From NCBI RefSeq assembly GCF_028583425.1, contig NC_072793.1, forward strand, positions 62,315,028-62,379,027: DNA of 64,000 nt, written 5' to 3'. This DNA is from Eublepharis macularius (lineage: Eukaryota; Chordata; Lepidosauria; Squamata; Eublepharidae). The position numbers and the translations under genes were made by a program. The notes beneath the pieces are model-generated. The model was not told where the DNA came from and did no database searches. It saw nothing but the letters and a program-made list of their open reading frames with translations. Position 1 is the first letter of the stretch. The number at the start of each line of letters is the position of its first letter. Below are positions 44,361-56,000 of this stretch, piece by piece.

Positions 44361-45599
44361 AACTTGTTTTGCAAATATGAAAATAAAAGCAATTGACAGG
44401 TCTGCATTCCTTTTTCAAACAATATCTGTTTCAGTCAAGGGTCTGCAACAGTCTTCTACATATAGACAATCCCATCCCATACATTTCATGTGTCATAAAA
44501 TGATTTCATGTGTCATAAAAGTTATTGTTTTATTTCTGAAATGTCATAACAGTCCATACAAGAGTGGGACCCACAAAGACTCTTGGGGAAGTGCCTCCAA
44601 GTAGACATATGAAGTTAGCAAGGTGAGGGGGGATTTCCTCAATTTGCCACCATTTTGATTCCGCCAGCCTTTCACTTACTTTTTGTCGTACGAGAGTACT
44701 CAAATGTGAGTGGCATACACTGTAAACCCATGTAGCAGGCCTCATGTTCTTAGGGCATTATGCTCCTTTGCCTGACAGTGCCTTAAGTGTCAGTGGGAGC
44801 AAAGGGGGGATGTCAGCGCACTGATGTCACTCCCTGAAAAAAACAGACGTGACTTTATGGATGCTTTCAAATTTACAAAAACTCTTATGGTTTTACAGTG
44901 TCAGACCCCACCTCTAATTACTCCTGGGAGTTGTTAGCTGTGGCTTGGCAACCCTACCTGTTCTCCAGTAGTCTTGCCAGGTTCCTGCTGATGGTGGGCA
45001 ATCTTCCAGTGATTGTAGCATCTGACCACCCATTGCTGGTAATCAGTGGGAGGAGGCAGGACACCCAGAGTTTGCCCACCATTGGCAGAGGCTGGGAGAC
45101 AGTCTGGGGGAATGGGCATGAACACACCTTCATCCCTGGGCAATGGTGTAACTTCAGGTAAGACCCGGAAGCGACAACTATGTTTTTGGCCAGTTCCTAA
45201 AGCATCAGCTCCAGTGTGATGTCATTGCTTCCAGATCAACCAGAAATGGAAGGTGGGCAAGTAACATCGTGTGGGGTCTCAGGACTGCATGGGTGCACTT
45301 AAAGCACGCACAAGGGTCCTCCCAGTATGTTCCATGTCTCTCCTTGTCTGCTGGTTGCAAGTAAACCTGGAAACCGTAACTGGATCTTGTGCTGACAGAC
45401 TCCAATAAATGGTCTGGGAGTTCTCTTAGATCCTACCGTTCCGTTCTGTTGGAAATGCAAGTTTGTAAAACAGTGAAAAGTGCCCCCCCTCCCCCAGTTC
45501 CATCTCACACAGGAATTCTTGCCTTTTTTGGGATTAAACTAATCTAGCTACATTGGTGCATGCTATGGTAAGCTCAAGGCTAGAGAACAGTTCAGCAAT
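44361..45599. other. Intergenic sequence with TIR-family remnants
   Basis: ATTTCATGTGTCATAAAA is tandemly repeated at about 44485-44520. 44819-44830 (TGATGTCACTCC), TGGCAACCCTA (44945-44955) and a second piece from TTGCCAGGTTCC (44974) to AACCTGGAAACCGTA (45379) are members of the GGGTTGCCAGGT family, one of them perhaps 0.4 kb long. The rest is unassigned. Confidence 0.45.
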
Positions 45600-46082
45600 G
45601 CAGCGTACCTCTCCCATCCTGAAATCATTGCGCTGGTTGTCAATACTCTTACCAGTTCAATGCAAGGTAGTGACTATTAGTTTTCGAGCCCAGTACTTTT
45701 GCCAGTTCAATACAAGATGCTGGCTATTACTTTTCAAGCCCTTCACAGCCTGGGATTAGAGTTACTATCCCCAGATGGGGCCTGGAGTTCTCCCGGAATT
45801 GCAACTGATCTCCAGACTACAGAGATCAGTTCCCCTTTGGAACAGCCTGCTTCAATGTTAGGAATAATCCCATCCCCTTAGCCTTCAGGAAACTCTGCAA
45901 TGCTAAGCTCTTCAGGAGAGCATTTGAGGACACAGTAATGTGAGTTTGTGGTTCAAGTTTGTCTCTGGTTTCTTTTTATGAGGTTTATTTTACTATTTGG
46001 ATCTGAAATGTTCTATTTTTTTATGCCACTTTGAGGCCTATTTTAGGAGAAAGGCTGGTTGAAAATATTAGATAAATAAATC
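45600..46082 (+). mobile_element. L2/CR1-group LINE ORF2 C-terminus and tail, with nested MITE piece
   Basis: Translated fragments LRWLSILLPVQCKVVTISF and RKLCNAKLFRRAFED follow the order of the C-terminal end of L2-type ORF2. The tail is TTTTATGCCACTTTGAGGCC, then GAAAATATTAGATAAATAAA. A ~52-bp segment (CCAGTTCAATGCAAG...) is tandemly duplicated near 45653-45755. A TGCCA-family fragment (45757-45885) interrupts the element. Decayed. Confidence 0.6.
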
Positions 46083-46227
46083 TGTAAGTAATACTCCTTT
46101 GTAGCCAAACATCTGATACTAGAGTGGTTGGAGTGTCTCCTCTTATTTGGCTAAATGAGACTACACTGTGTGAGCATGTGTACATACTGAGGCCTAGCTG
46201 AGATTTCATTTATTCCCTTTTGGAAGT

Positions 46228-46345
46228 CCATGCTGCAATGGCATAGCCTATGCTTTGCATACAGGAGATCTCAGGTTCAAACCCTGGTAATTCACAGGGG
46301 CTCAGAAGGCAGGTTTTGGGAAAGATCTCTGCTGAGGAACTCTGA
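46228..46345 (+). mobile_element. tRNA-derived SINE fragment (tRNA-Ala-like head)
   Basis: ATGGCATAGCCTATGCTTTG (decayed A box side), then ATACAGGAGATCTCAGG, then TTCAAACCCTGG (B box). This resembles a squamate SINE head with a tRNA-like GCTTTGCATGCAG anticodon arm. The cloverleaf is not intact, so it is not a tRNA gene. Confidence 0.5.
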
Positions 46346-47834
46346 GGTTCCTTGGAAGCTTATCAGGAGATCCTCAGTCATGGTTGTGGAGCACACATGG
46401 AAAGTCAGGGGAAAAGACAAAGGGTGCAGAAAACTCCCACGTGTGGAAGCTCTGTCACCAATGCCTCTGCATTTGTAGCAGTGATGGAAGCACCTCACTG
46501 AGCAGCACGAACTCTATTTTGTCCTTCGACTGTAAACTCCACATCATGCTAAGTGCTGTTCTTGGCGGTTCCCTCACCTTGGGAGCAGCATTTTATGAGC
46601 ATGGGGAGCTGCAGAGGGAGAGGAATGTAGAAGGAGGTTTTGTTCCATAAACTGATCTCCACTTGCAGTACTCTGGACTCAACCTATACATCATGCACAG
46701 CAACAAAGAGACCTAATGTGAAAAGGGCTGACTGATTGTAGAAAACCAGTTTCATTTTGAATCCATAGATGTAATTTGATGCATTTCTTTCCCAGCATTC
46801 TGTGCATACTATACCATTTGTTTCAGCACATTCAGCATTTTATTGCAATAAAATCAACAATCCCAGTCTTATGATTAAACAATGGCTTGAATGCTCTGAT
46901 ATTATTCAGACATTTATAGTTAACCATAAAATTGAGATACTTTCATTAAACCATTCCAATGTCTGCATTTTTAAAGGTTTTCTAGCTTTCTGTATATCAC
47001 ACGCTTGCTTTAGATTTTTAACATTACTTTGGCCAATCTTCAAGTTACTGTGTTCAAGGATTTGAGATCTGCAGCAGCAAGGCACATATGTATAGCGAGC
47101 AACTGAAATACCCTCCAGGGAGAAAATAATCTTGGATTACCTGAAGTCTGAAACAATTAGATGCGTTTCATAAAACTACCAACTTCTGGTTGCCCAGCTC
47201 AGCACAAAAGCCACAAAAATGTGGGTCAAATATTTGGCATCCAGCTGACTCATTTCTAAAGGCTCTGCTTGCCAGCTGGAGAAAGTTAATTAGCATAACT
47301 TACTAGCTATCACTGTGATGCTTTTGACCAAAGTATGACCCCACAGTGGGGGCTGCCAGAATGTGCAGCCCAGCAGTAGAGCTGCGGCTGTAGCTAAGTC
47401 AGCAGTCTCTCATTTGTGAAGGCCTATGGCCACATACAATAAATTCGCATTCATAGTCTCTCATTTTAATAAGGACTTTACTCAATGATAAAAGGCACCG
47501 ATTCTGTTCTACTCTGAGCGCTCTGTGCTGTGCAGAGATGGGGTGACGGTGGGGCAGTTCAGTTCCATGACTGGAGCCCCACACACGATTGGCAGGATAC
47601 AGCCCATTGTTCTTCGGTTTTGTAATCTTATCAACATAACCTACTGTGAATTTTGGAATCATTGGTTGTTAATGCAGGTCAAGTTCCCAGCTTTCTTCTC
47701 AACAGATAGACTAAGACACTCTAGACACTCATTCCTTGCTATTCAAATTCACTGTCTTTTCCTGAAATCCCAAGTTAATTTAATTATAAAGGATGTGCCT
47801 CACATTATAAATTCTTACAAACTATGGCACATCA
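46346..47834. other. Unassigned sequence; candidate conserved block at 47085-47340
   Basis: 47085-47340 is free of repeat signatures and has GAAAGTTAATTAGCATAACT (a homeodomain-type TTAATTAG core). The rest is AT-rich without a recognised feature. Confidence 0.35.
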
Positions 47835-48062
47835 AACAGTGTGTGTAGTGGTTAAGTGTTGGATTAGGATCTGGGAGATCGAGATTTGAATCTCCACTCT
47901 GCCACGGAAGTTCGCTGGATGACCATGGACAGTCACTCTCCTTCAGCCTAACCTACCTCACAGGGTTGTTGTGAGGATAAACTAACAGAGGAGAACAATG
48001 TAAGCTGCTTTTGATTCCCACTGGGGAGGTAGGCAGGATACAAATGAGGTAAATAAACTTGT
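47835..48062 (+). mobile_element. tRNA-derived SINE, near full length
   Basis: GTGTAGTGGTTAAGTG (A box), TTTGAATCTCC (B box), the core CTACCTCACAGGGTTGTTGT and GAGGATAA, then a tail in GGCAGGATACAAATGAGGTA and AATAAAC. It is the best example here of the family found in pieces at 6355-6500, 6777-6925, 60870-61082 and 61756-61922. Confidence 0.82.
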
Positions 48063-49514
48063 CTATGAAAATACCTTTTTTTGTAATACAAGAATGGCTT
48101 TGCAAGTTTCTTGGTCCAGCCTTGTACAGGAGTCTCTAAGGAGTTCCAGATTATGCTTCCAGACATACGTGTCAGGCCAAAAATGTTTGAAATTTGTTGG
48201 CTGTTCTCACATCACAAATTAGAGGCATCTTCATTGACAGATATGGATCACCCGCTGCTATGAAATTATGATGCTGGAAGCGGCTCAGCTTAAGGGCAGA
48301 CTGCCTGGAGGACTGGAACATTCTGCTTGTCACTTGGATTTAAGAGTACTGTTTAATAGTCTAAGCTCTAGGGTATCTTTCACCCCTGATCCTTTCCCGC
48401 AAAAATGTATTTAAGCCCTGCAAATGCATGGCAACTATGTTCATTAAAGGATGTAAAGTTTCTTCATAAACCTAATGGATTAGATCCTATGACTCCCTTC
48501 CACCAAGCTGGATCCTGTGGCTCCCTTCCACAACATGTTTTCCTTCAACAAAGGTTTCTCTCTGCCAGAATTTCTCCATCAGAAAAAAATGTTCTCCATT
48601 GGAGGAAAACTTGGCAGTGGAGCGTCATGGGATCCAACCCTACCTTTTAAAGATTCTCATCATCTTGAGTTGCCACATTTTACATGGCATTTTCTGTCTG
48701 ATTTACTGAAAAGTTTCTTGATACAAAATGCACAGGGCTTTTAGTCCACTAAAACTAGTCCACTGAAGGAACTCGTTTTTTAAAAATGCAATTCCTACAG
48801 CCTGGCCAGATTAAAAAAAAAATAATGCATCACAGCTGGTCTCTTGTGACTCGGCAGATTAATACATATGGCCAGGACAGAAGAAAGCTGAGAAGGCAGA
48901 AAATCTTTTAAGCCCTTTCACATTATGAATGTATCAGATGAAAAAATGCAGCAATTTCCTGAGGCCTATTAAAGGCATTAGCATCCTCTTCCGAGTGAGC
49001 ACATTCAAGATATTAAGTGACTGACTACTCAAAGAAACAGAAATCTTTTCAATTGGAACTTGAGAAATAATCTGGGGAGCAAAAGACTCATTTGATCCTA
49101 TGGGCTGCATCCTCTTCACCCAACTGTTCCTCAGACACCTTTTCCAAGGAAAGCAAACAATTACTTCTTGAACTACACCTATGATATGTCTCCTCCATCT
49201 CAGTAGACGAGCTACTCTCATTCCTTGTCCTCTTCAACTTAAGGCCATTGATAAAAGTCAGACAGACAAGATAAATGGCTGATTCATCATTTGCCTAGGA
49301 AGTACTATGGAGAAGCATTTCCTGCTCCTGAGATGGAAGTTGAAAAGAGGGGGATCCCCAAGATCAAAGATTTCCATTGAACTGTCAACTAAACATCCTC
49401 CTGTCAACTAAACATAGTTCTACTCAGTACAGGGCTCCTGTTCCAGAAATGACATGGAAACAAATCCCCGTGTCTCTCCATGCATAACTATATTAGGTTG
49501 CTGCAGCCAAAATA
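48063..49514. other. Unassigned sequence; candidate conserved block at 48790-48960
   Basis: CTCGGCAGATTAATACATAT and CCTATTAAAGGCATTAGCAT in 48790-48980 look single-copy and homeodomain-motif rich. No gene is supported; the 95-codon minus frame at 48934-49221 has no domain. Confidence 0.35.
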
Positions 49515-49592
49515 ATAGTAACCCTTGTGGCACTTTAAAGACTCATATTGTAGCATAATCTTCCATGGACCAGAATCCACTTTGTCAGTGAT
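49515..49592 (-). repeat. Dispersed 'CTGACAAAGTGG' repeat, antisense copy
   Basis: On the minus strand: CACTGACAAAGTGGATTCTG, then GTCCATGGAAGATTATGC, ACAATATGAGTCTTTAAAG and TGCCACAAGGGTTAC. Same family as 22772-22850. Confidence 0.6.
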
Positions 49593-49796
49593 ATATTTAG
49601 TTGGCAGACAGATTGATACTGAAGGCACCAACTGCAAGAGGGAAGGGGGAAGGTATTACAAAGAGAGGCCAGAAGGCATCATTTCCCAAGACAAGGTAGG
49701 CTACAAAGCACAGGCAAATCTAGTCAACGAGTAAACAATCTGTTCAGGAGTGGCTATAGACTTTTGCAGCATGGGAATGTACATACATACATACTT

Positions 49797-49893
49797 ATAT
49801 GTACACCATCTGATGAAATGGGCTTCGGTGAAAGTTCATGCCACAATATATTGATTGGTATTTAAGGTGCTGCAAGACATTTTATTAAAATGA
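49797..49893 (+). repeat. Dispersed 'CTGATGAAATGGG...GGTGCTGCAAGA' repeat
   Basis: CTGATGA (49810-49816), the hairpin-like AATGGGCTTCGGTGAAAG with GAAA at 49830-49833, then ATATTGATTGGTATTTAAGG and TGCTGCAAGAC. It faces the copy at 49515-49592. A (TACA)n run (49779-49795) precedes it. Confidence 0.6.
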
Positions 49894-51254
49894 AAACAGT
49901 AATCCTACACACATTTCCTTGGAAGTTCAGCTTAAATCAGTGGATCTCCCTTGCAAGTCAATATGATAAGGAATAGAACATAGAATTGAATTCACATGGC
50001 TGTTGACTAGTACAAATATTTGCAAAATACAGGCTTAGTGCAACAGTCTGGTTAAATACAGTTAATGTTAAACCCTTTTGTTGTACTGAAGAGTCCTTGA
50101 AACCTTTCCATCATGATTTCCAAGAAACAACTGCACTCCTGCCCAAGAATAAGAATGGCTGCTTGTGTAAGATAAATTCACAGGGGCTCAACAATTAACT
50201 TACCAGTAACATTCACGACCAAGAAGCTTATAAGACAAGCCTGAGGTTCAACTGTATAGTAGGATTCATGGCTTTGAAATTCCCAGCACAAAGTTTCAAG
50301 CACTTCCTTGCTGAATAATTATTCCTCTTCATGCATTTCAGATTAACCAAGGATACAGCTATTCAAGAATATTCCAAGGATGCAGGCTCCATTGTTTGCA
50401 TGCCCCCCTTCCCCCCTAGTGCTTGGCTTCTGGGGAACAAATACAGAGCCACCTAAGCCTTTCTTTCAGACACACCAGAAGATCATGTTATCACTGCATA
50501 TCATGAGAACTCCTCCATATGTTTGTCAAAAGATCATCCAATATATTATCTTTTTACAAGGTGCACCGAGAAGTTGACTCATTTGTAATCATCACCATAC
50601 CCAGGCAGGAGTGTTTTTATTTGCTTAAAAATTTGTTTGTAGTGGCACCAATGAGAAGCACTGGAGGTTATAAGCAGCAGGGGCCATGTCATCACACCCC
50701 GTAAATATTGTATAGCATTAAGGCTGCACTCAAGTGACCCTGCTTGCAAGGAACACTGCTGTCTGATGAACCATAGGGTAGGCCTAGAGATGGATGGAGA
50801 AAAAGGCATCAGAAGGAACCAAGCTGAAAATGAAACTGCCGATATTGTAATGCCCCTCTGTATAGATCTATGGTGCAAAAACCACAGAGGAGGAGGAAAA
50901 ACAGTCAAGTAATAAGTACGGATATAAGTAGTGTTTTCTAATATATTTAAAGTAATCAATGCTCTAATTAAATGAATTCATAAGTATGAAAGTGCTTATA
51001 AATATAAATACAGATCATGCTATGTAAACAATATGAAGGGTACAGTCATTACTGAAAATCTAGTATCTGTTTTATCCTTTTTTCTTTCAAAGCAGCTGAG
51101 AGGAAGATGTGAGATCATCCAGACAGTAAATGTCCAAGGTAAGTATCCACAAAAGTCAAAATGAGTATTGTAAAGTCTTATCTCTTTCCTTCTGTAGGTC
51201 ATGCCAGAAAGCCAGACTGCCCTCCAGGGCAAGGAACCCTCGTGAGTCCATCTG
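49894..51254. other. Unassigned intergenic sequence
   Basis: 49901-49990 resembles half of the palindromic repeat at 29006-29095. C-rich near 50402-50417. No supported gene. Confidence 0.45.
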
Positions 51255-51323
51255 TACAGCATGCTCTTCTCATACAGTGCAATGGGTCTCTCTAGTGGCA
51301 CTGTATGAGAAGAGCATGCTGTA
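51255..51323. repeat. Perfect 26-bp inverted repeat with 17-nt loop
   Basis: The left arm, 51255-51280, starts TACAGCATGCTCTTCTCATA. The right arm, 51298-51323, is its exact reverse complement. The loop is AATGGGTCTCTCTAGTG. The transcript would form a pre-miRNA-sized hairpin without bulges. It may equally be a recent small fold-back or a template-switch duplication. A CTGAAGA...CGAAAC motif lies about 40 bases downstream (51361-51383). Confidence 0.85.
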
Positions 51324-51544
51324 TGGGGATTGACTCATGAGGTGATCCCTTAAACCACCCCTGAAGAAGTCCAGCCTACGAAACACCAAGTCCTGTTGCC
51401 AGCCCTGTGTTGGTGCAGGGGGGCGGGGAGGAGGGTTCCATATTTATTACTTGACTGTTTTTCCTCCTCCTATTGTGGTTTTCCACCTTTTTTTTTGCTT
51501 TTGTCTGGTGTAGGAGGTGCCTCTTTTGGGATATTCATATAGAT

Positions 51545-52184
51545 CTCTGGTGCAGCATCATTTGGAATACTGTGCAGTTTTGACCACTAACTCAAAAGGG
51601 ACATTAGATAACTGAAAAAAAGTACAGAAGGGGGCAACCAAGGTGATCAGGGGGGTTGGTGCACCTTTTCTATGAAGGCTAGATACTGGGACTTTTCAGT
51701 TTTGAAAAAAGGTGACTGAGAGAGCGACATGATAGAGACTTACAAATTATGCATAGGGCAGAGAAAATGGATAGAGAATTTCTCCTCCCTCTCCCAAAAT
51801 ACTAGAACTTGAGGGCACCCAATGAAGTTGATGAACATCAGATTCAGGAAGGACAAAAAGAAGTCTCTCTTTACTCAGTGATTAAAAAGTGGAATTTGCT
51901 ACCAGAGGATGTAATAAATGGCTTTAAGAGAGGCCGAGACAGATTTACGGAGAATACATCTATCAGTGGCTACTAGCCATGGTGATTAAAGGGAACCTCC
52001 ACATTCAGAGACAGTAAACCTCTGAATACCAGTGCTGGGAGGCAACATCAGAGGAAGGCCTCAGCCTCTGTGCCTTGTTGCTGACCCTCCAGGGTAACTG
52101 GTTGGCTGGCCATTGTGCAAGATGGGAAGCTGGACAGGAAGTTGGTTTGATCCAGCAAGGCTCTTCTTACAGTCTTCTGTTCAA
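51545..52184 (+). mobile_element. CR1-group LINE 3' region, longest copy here
   Basis: Collinear blocks: GGAATACTGTGCAGTTTTGA, GGGGGCAACCAAGGTGATCA, AGAGCGACATGATAGAGACT, CTCCCAAAATACTAGAACTT, CCACATTCAGAGACAGTAAA and GGTTTGATCCAGCAAGGCTC. These correspond to the end of ORF2 and the 3' region. Many substitutions; an old 5'-truncated copy. It serves as the in-window reference for the broken copy at 20540-21355. Confidence 0.75.
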
Positions 52185-52904
52185 GAAGAAGCAGAATGTT
52201 CCCTTTTTTGCATTAGGCCCAGAGCAATCTAAATCTTTCATGTCTAGCTAAGAATGCCTCTCAAAAATACAGGCAGCTCAGACACACTCGAGTTGACAGC
52301 CAAGTTTACAACAGAATTAAACCTTCATGGCCATCTGCACAAATATGCTGAGCACTTCAGAACTGCATTAGATACATACAAAATTCTTATTACTCCATGC
52401 CATGGAATTCCATGCTGAGATACAAGATACATGGCCATCTCCCACATTCCTCTCTTCTCAGGCACATGCAGGTGCTTGTTCACAGAGGGAAATGAAAACT
52501 TCGGCAAATTGAACAACATTTGTTGGAGAGTTGCAAAGGAAGGCAACGTGAATCAGCCTCTCTGGTTATTATTCTTTTAATACAAATAGCTTTTATTTGC
52601 TTACTGACTTAGAGGCAACAGTATGTGGTGTCAGATTTTAGATGATCTCATCTTGTCTATTAAGAGCTGAAGTCAATAACCAAATATTTATACGAGTTTT
52701 AAAAATAAATTAATATGCTCGCTCTACGTTTCTTCTCTTCAGTATCATTCTCCTTTAGCACATGGCTGAGATGGATCAGAAAAAGCCTAGGTATGAAAAG
52801 GCATTGAGATGTGTATCTGGATACGGCACCATCACCACTCTGGCACTTATTTCAAAACCTTTCGACACCACTCTCATAAGACAAGAAAGCTACCAGCCAC
52901 TGTG
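52185..52904. other. Unassigned sequence; candidate conserved block at 52560-52740
   Basis: TTATTCTTTTAATACAAATA, then TATTAAGAGCTGAAGTCAAT and AAATAAATTAATATGCTCGC look single-copy. No gene is supported. Confidence 0.35.
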
Positions 52905-53095
52905 ACTGCAGGGATCCTCCTGTTGGAAGCAGCAAACCTCTGGATACGAATGCTAAAAGGCAACAGCAGGAGAAGCCTTGGCCTCTGCACCCTTTTCATT
53001 AGCTCTCCAGGGCAACTGCTTGGCCACTGTGCGAAACACACTGTTGGACTGCATGGACCACTGGCCAAATCCAACAGGGCTTTATGTTCTTAATC
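52905..53095 (+). mobile_element. CR1-group LINE 3' end fragment
   Basis: AGCAAACCTCTGGATACGAA, then AGCTCTCCAGGGCAACTGCT, then CAACAGGGCTTTATGTTCTT match the last ~190 bases of 51545-52184. Same strand, 0.7 kb downstream, so two independent truncated insertions or one duplicated. Confidence 0.65.
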
Positions 53096-56000
53096 TGAGG
53101 AGTTCTGAAGCTGCGAGGAGGCAAGCACCTATCCCCACAGCATTTCCAAAGGCGAAGGGCACAGACATGAAAGGGAAAAGAGAGTAAAAGGACGGCCATA
53201 TAAGACTAAAAAACACCATTTGGAGAGATTTAAAAAGCACTGCATTCCAGAATTTCAACATTTCATTAAAAAATAAACATGACTGTGGTGTATCATAAAG
53301 ACTAACATTTTTTAAATTCTAAAATAAGCTTTTGTGGACTTCAGCCCACTTGGTTTATGCCGTAGTCAATCACAGTATATGGTATAAAAATGCTAATATT
53401 TAAGATGCTAGAGATTCCAGTTTATTTTTGATGTAAGAGATTAACATGGCCAACCTCTGGAAATGCTTCATTAAATCACTAATATTCCATTCTTGGACAA
53501 GATACTGGAGTGGGGGATAGCAATTCAGCTCCAAGGGGTCTTGGATGATTCTGATGATCAAGATCAATTTAAATCTGAGCCATTTTGGGCACTAAGAGAC
53601 AGACAGGGGAAGTGTATCCTTTTTGTTTCTCCTGGAATTCTTGGCAACTTTCAGTGCTGCCAACCATGATATTTTAGATTACCTTGTGTGAGGGGTATCT
53701 TGCAACAGTATTCCAGCCCTTTTGATGGGCAGATTCTAGAATATAGCCCTGGGAGACTACTGCTCCATTCCATAGCTCCTGATGCTTCCATTTTGTCTCC
53801 TATACTGTTTTAACAACTGCAAAAAGCCACTGGGGATGTTATCCAGGAGAGCTGAGGTGCAGTGAGGTACAGAGAAAGTAATCAATTTCACAAACACCCG
53901 CTTCACTAAGCAAATAAAACTTTGGAATGCTAAGAGCTTGAAATATACTTTAGCCAAGAGCTTGAAATATACTTGCAAGCAGATTAAAGTCTCAATTTAA
54001 AGCAACCTAATATCGTTTAATTGTTATAGCAACCAATTAAATATGCAAATATGTTCAGGAAATACATGAATTACAAATTTTGGAAGCTGATTTAATATCA
54101 AATCTTTTAAACTGTTTTTTTTGTGGAAACTAAAATCTCCTCAAAATGAATTCAACCTGCATAAAGACTTCACAGCATTCTTATTATCATGCAACAGTTC
54201 TGCTACATACTTTCATAAGCATTTGGGACTAATAGTTCTTACTTCAGAATGACACAGATACTTCTTCACATTTAGTTAGCACTAACTGTGTGCCAGGCGC
54301 TCATACCCAAGAGTCTCTTATTCCATTGAAGAGAATGCTGCTACACAGCAAATAAATTCTACATATATAGGCATCTACATACATGAAAATACATAGCTCC
54401 AAATTTAGGGCTCTTAAACCTATGTATACACTGAATTGTGCTGAGGCACTATTCCTCTAGGATTTTGACAGGAGATGGTATTATCTTTGCAATTAACTCA
54501 AGAAGGCGACTAGAATTCCCAATCTGAGGGACTGGTCTCCAAGTATTTGGGAAGTTTACTAAAGAACACTGGCCATGCTTATGATGCTGGAAATCTGGGA
54601 GAGATCTCAAGTAGCCACAAGACAAACCTCCAGGCTATTTGGCATAACTTCTCATGGGGAACCTCGCTGGCTTGCCATGACTTGGCATTTGATTTGATTT
54701 CATTCCCTAAAAAGTATTTTGGTTTATTGAGGATGGGAGTCCCCTCATGGCTAACTGGCATCTCTGGACACATGTTTGCTGGGCAGCGCAATTTACCTTA
54801 TATCCATATCTCCTACAGCCTTGAGGGTAACACCTCACCAATTAGAAAGCATGTTAGAAACACCTGTGTTTGACTTTCTGTATGGAGCAATCCCAATAGT
54901 ACTGTTTAATATATAGGGTGAAGGGAGACTGTAATATCTAGGGTGGAGGGGGACTGCTTGCAGTAAGCTTATCACCATCAAAACATGATGATTTCTGAAG
55001 CTCTCTGCTCATGAACAACTCAAGCAGTGCAGAATGGATGTGTAAACTTCTCAGTTAAACTCAATGTAAGTGCACATCATTTCTGTGGAATAAGAATGGC
55101 GATATTATATCAAAACAAAATTCCTCATACAACTAAGGCCTTTCAAACATTTTATTACAAAACATCTGGATATTTGCTAACCAAATACTTGAGCACAAGT
55201 GCCGACTTGAGAGTTTATGGGACTCTCTAAGCAGCTTCTAACAGGCACCTGAAGAATCTCATGGACAAGAGAACTTCCCTCGGTCATAAGGCCTACGAAG
55301 AAACCTCTCATACCACGCCCACTTTGTCAGACTTTCCCAATAAACTGGGGAAATCAGCTGAGCTGTGACATAAGTCAGACACCATTCCAAGAAATCTGCC
55401 AGAGGCTTGTGTCTGGATATTCCTAGAAACCAACAATGAATAGTTCTTCCAGTTGTGTCAACTGTGAGTTGTGTTGCAGTGACAACAGGCACTGTGAGTT
55501 ATTACTAAAGTTGATTTACCATGTAGTGCTCAATGATCTTTTGCTGACAAGTGATCAGCTTCATGCTTGTATGCTGAATGCTTTTATTCAAACCCCTTTC
55601 TAGAAGGCTTTCTAGCAGACAGCAGTCTCCCAGGAAACCAAGTACCCCTCAAAGGCCCTTCTTCCTACTGCTATACTCCTACCACCAGTTTCACTAAAAT
55701 CACACCCTTTCCCCCCAGTGGTTCCTCCAAGAGAGGCAAACCCCAAACACATAATTAGCAAAGACAGATGCTACTTCTGCCCAGAGCAATACTTCACATT
55801 TTCTTATTCTTCCATACCAGGTAGAAACCACACATGACCTTTACCAATCATTTCCCTCAGTCATGGTTGATATTAGCAGACAAGCTGCAGTCCTGCAACA
55901 GTTATGTAGCTCACTGCCAATCAGTTTCAGCCTGGGTTTTGCAATTGCAGCCACTCTAAAGCCAGAAATGCACTGCAAAAGAAAAAGGGGACAAAAAAAT

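Noticed and set aside
46228-46345. tRNA gene
   Set aside because: Only A- and B-box-like text remains; the acceptor stem and cloverleaf do not pair.
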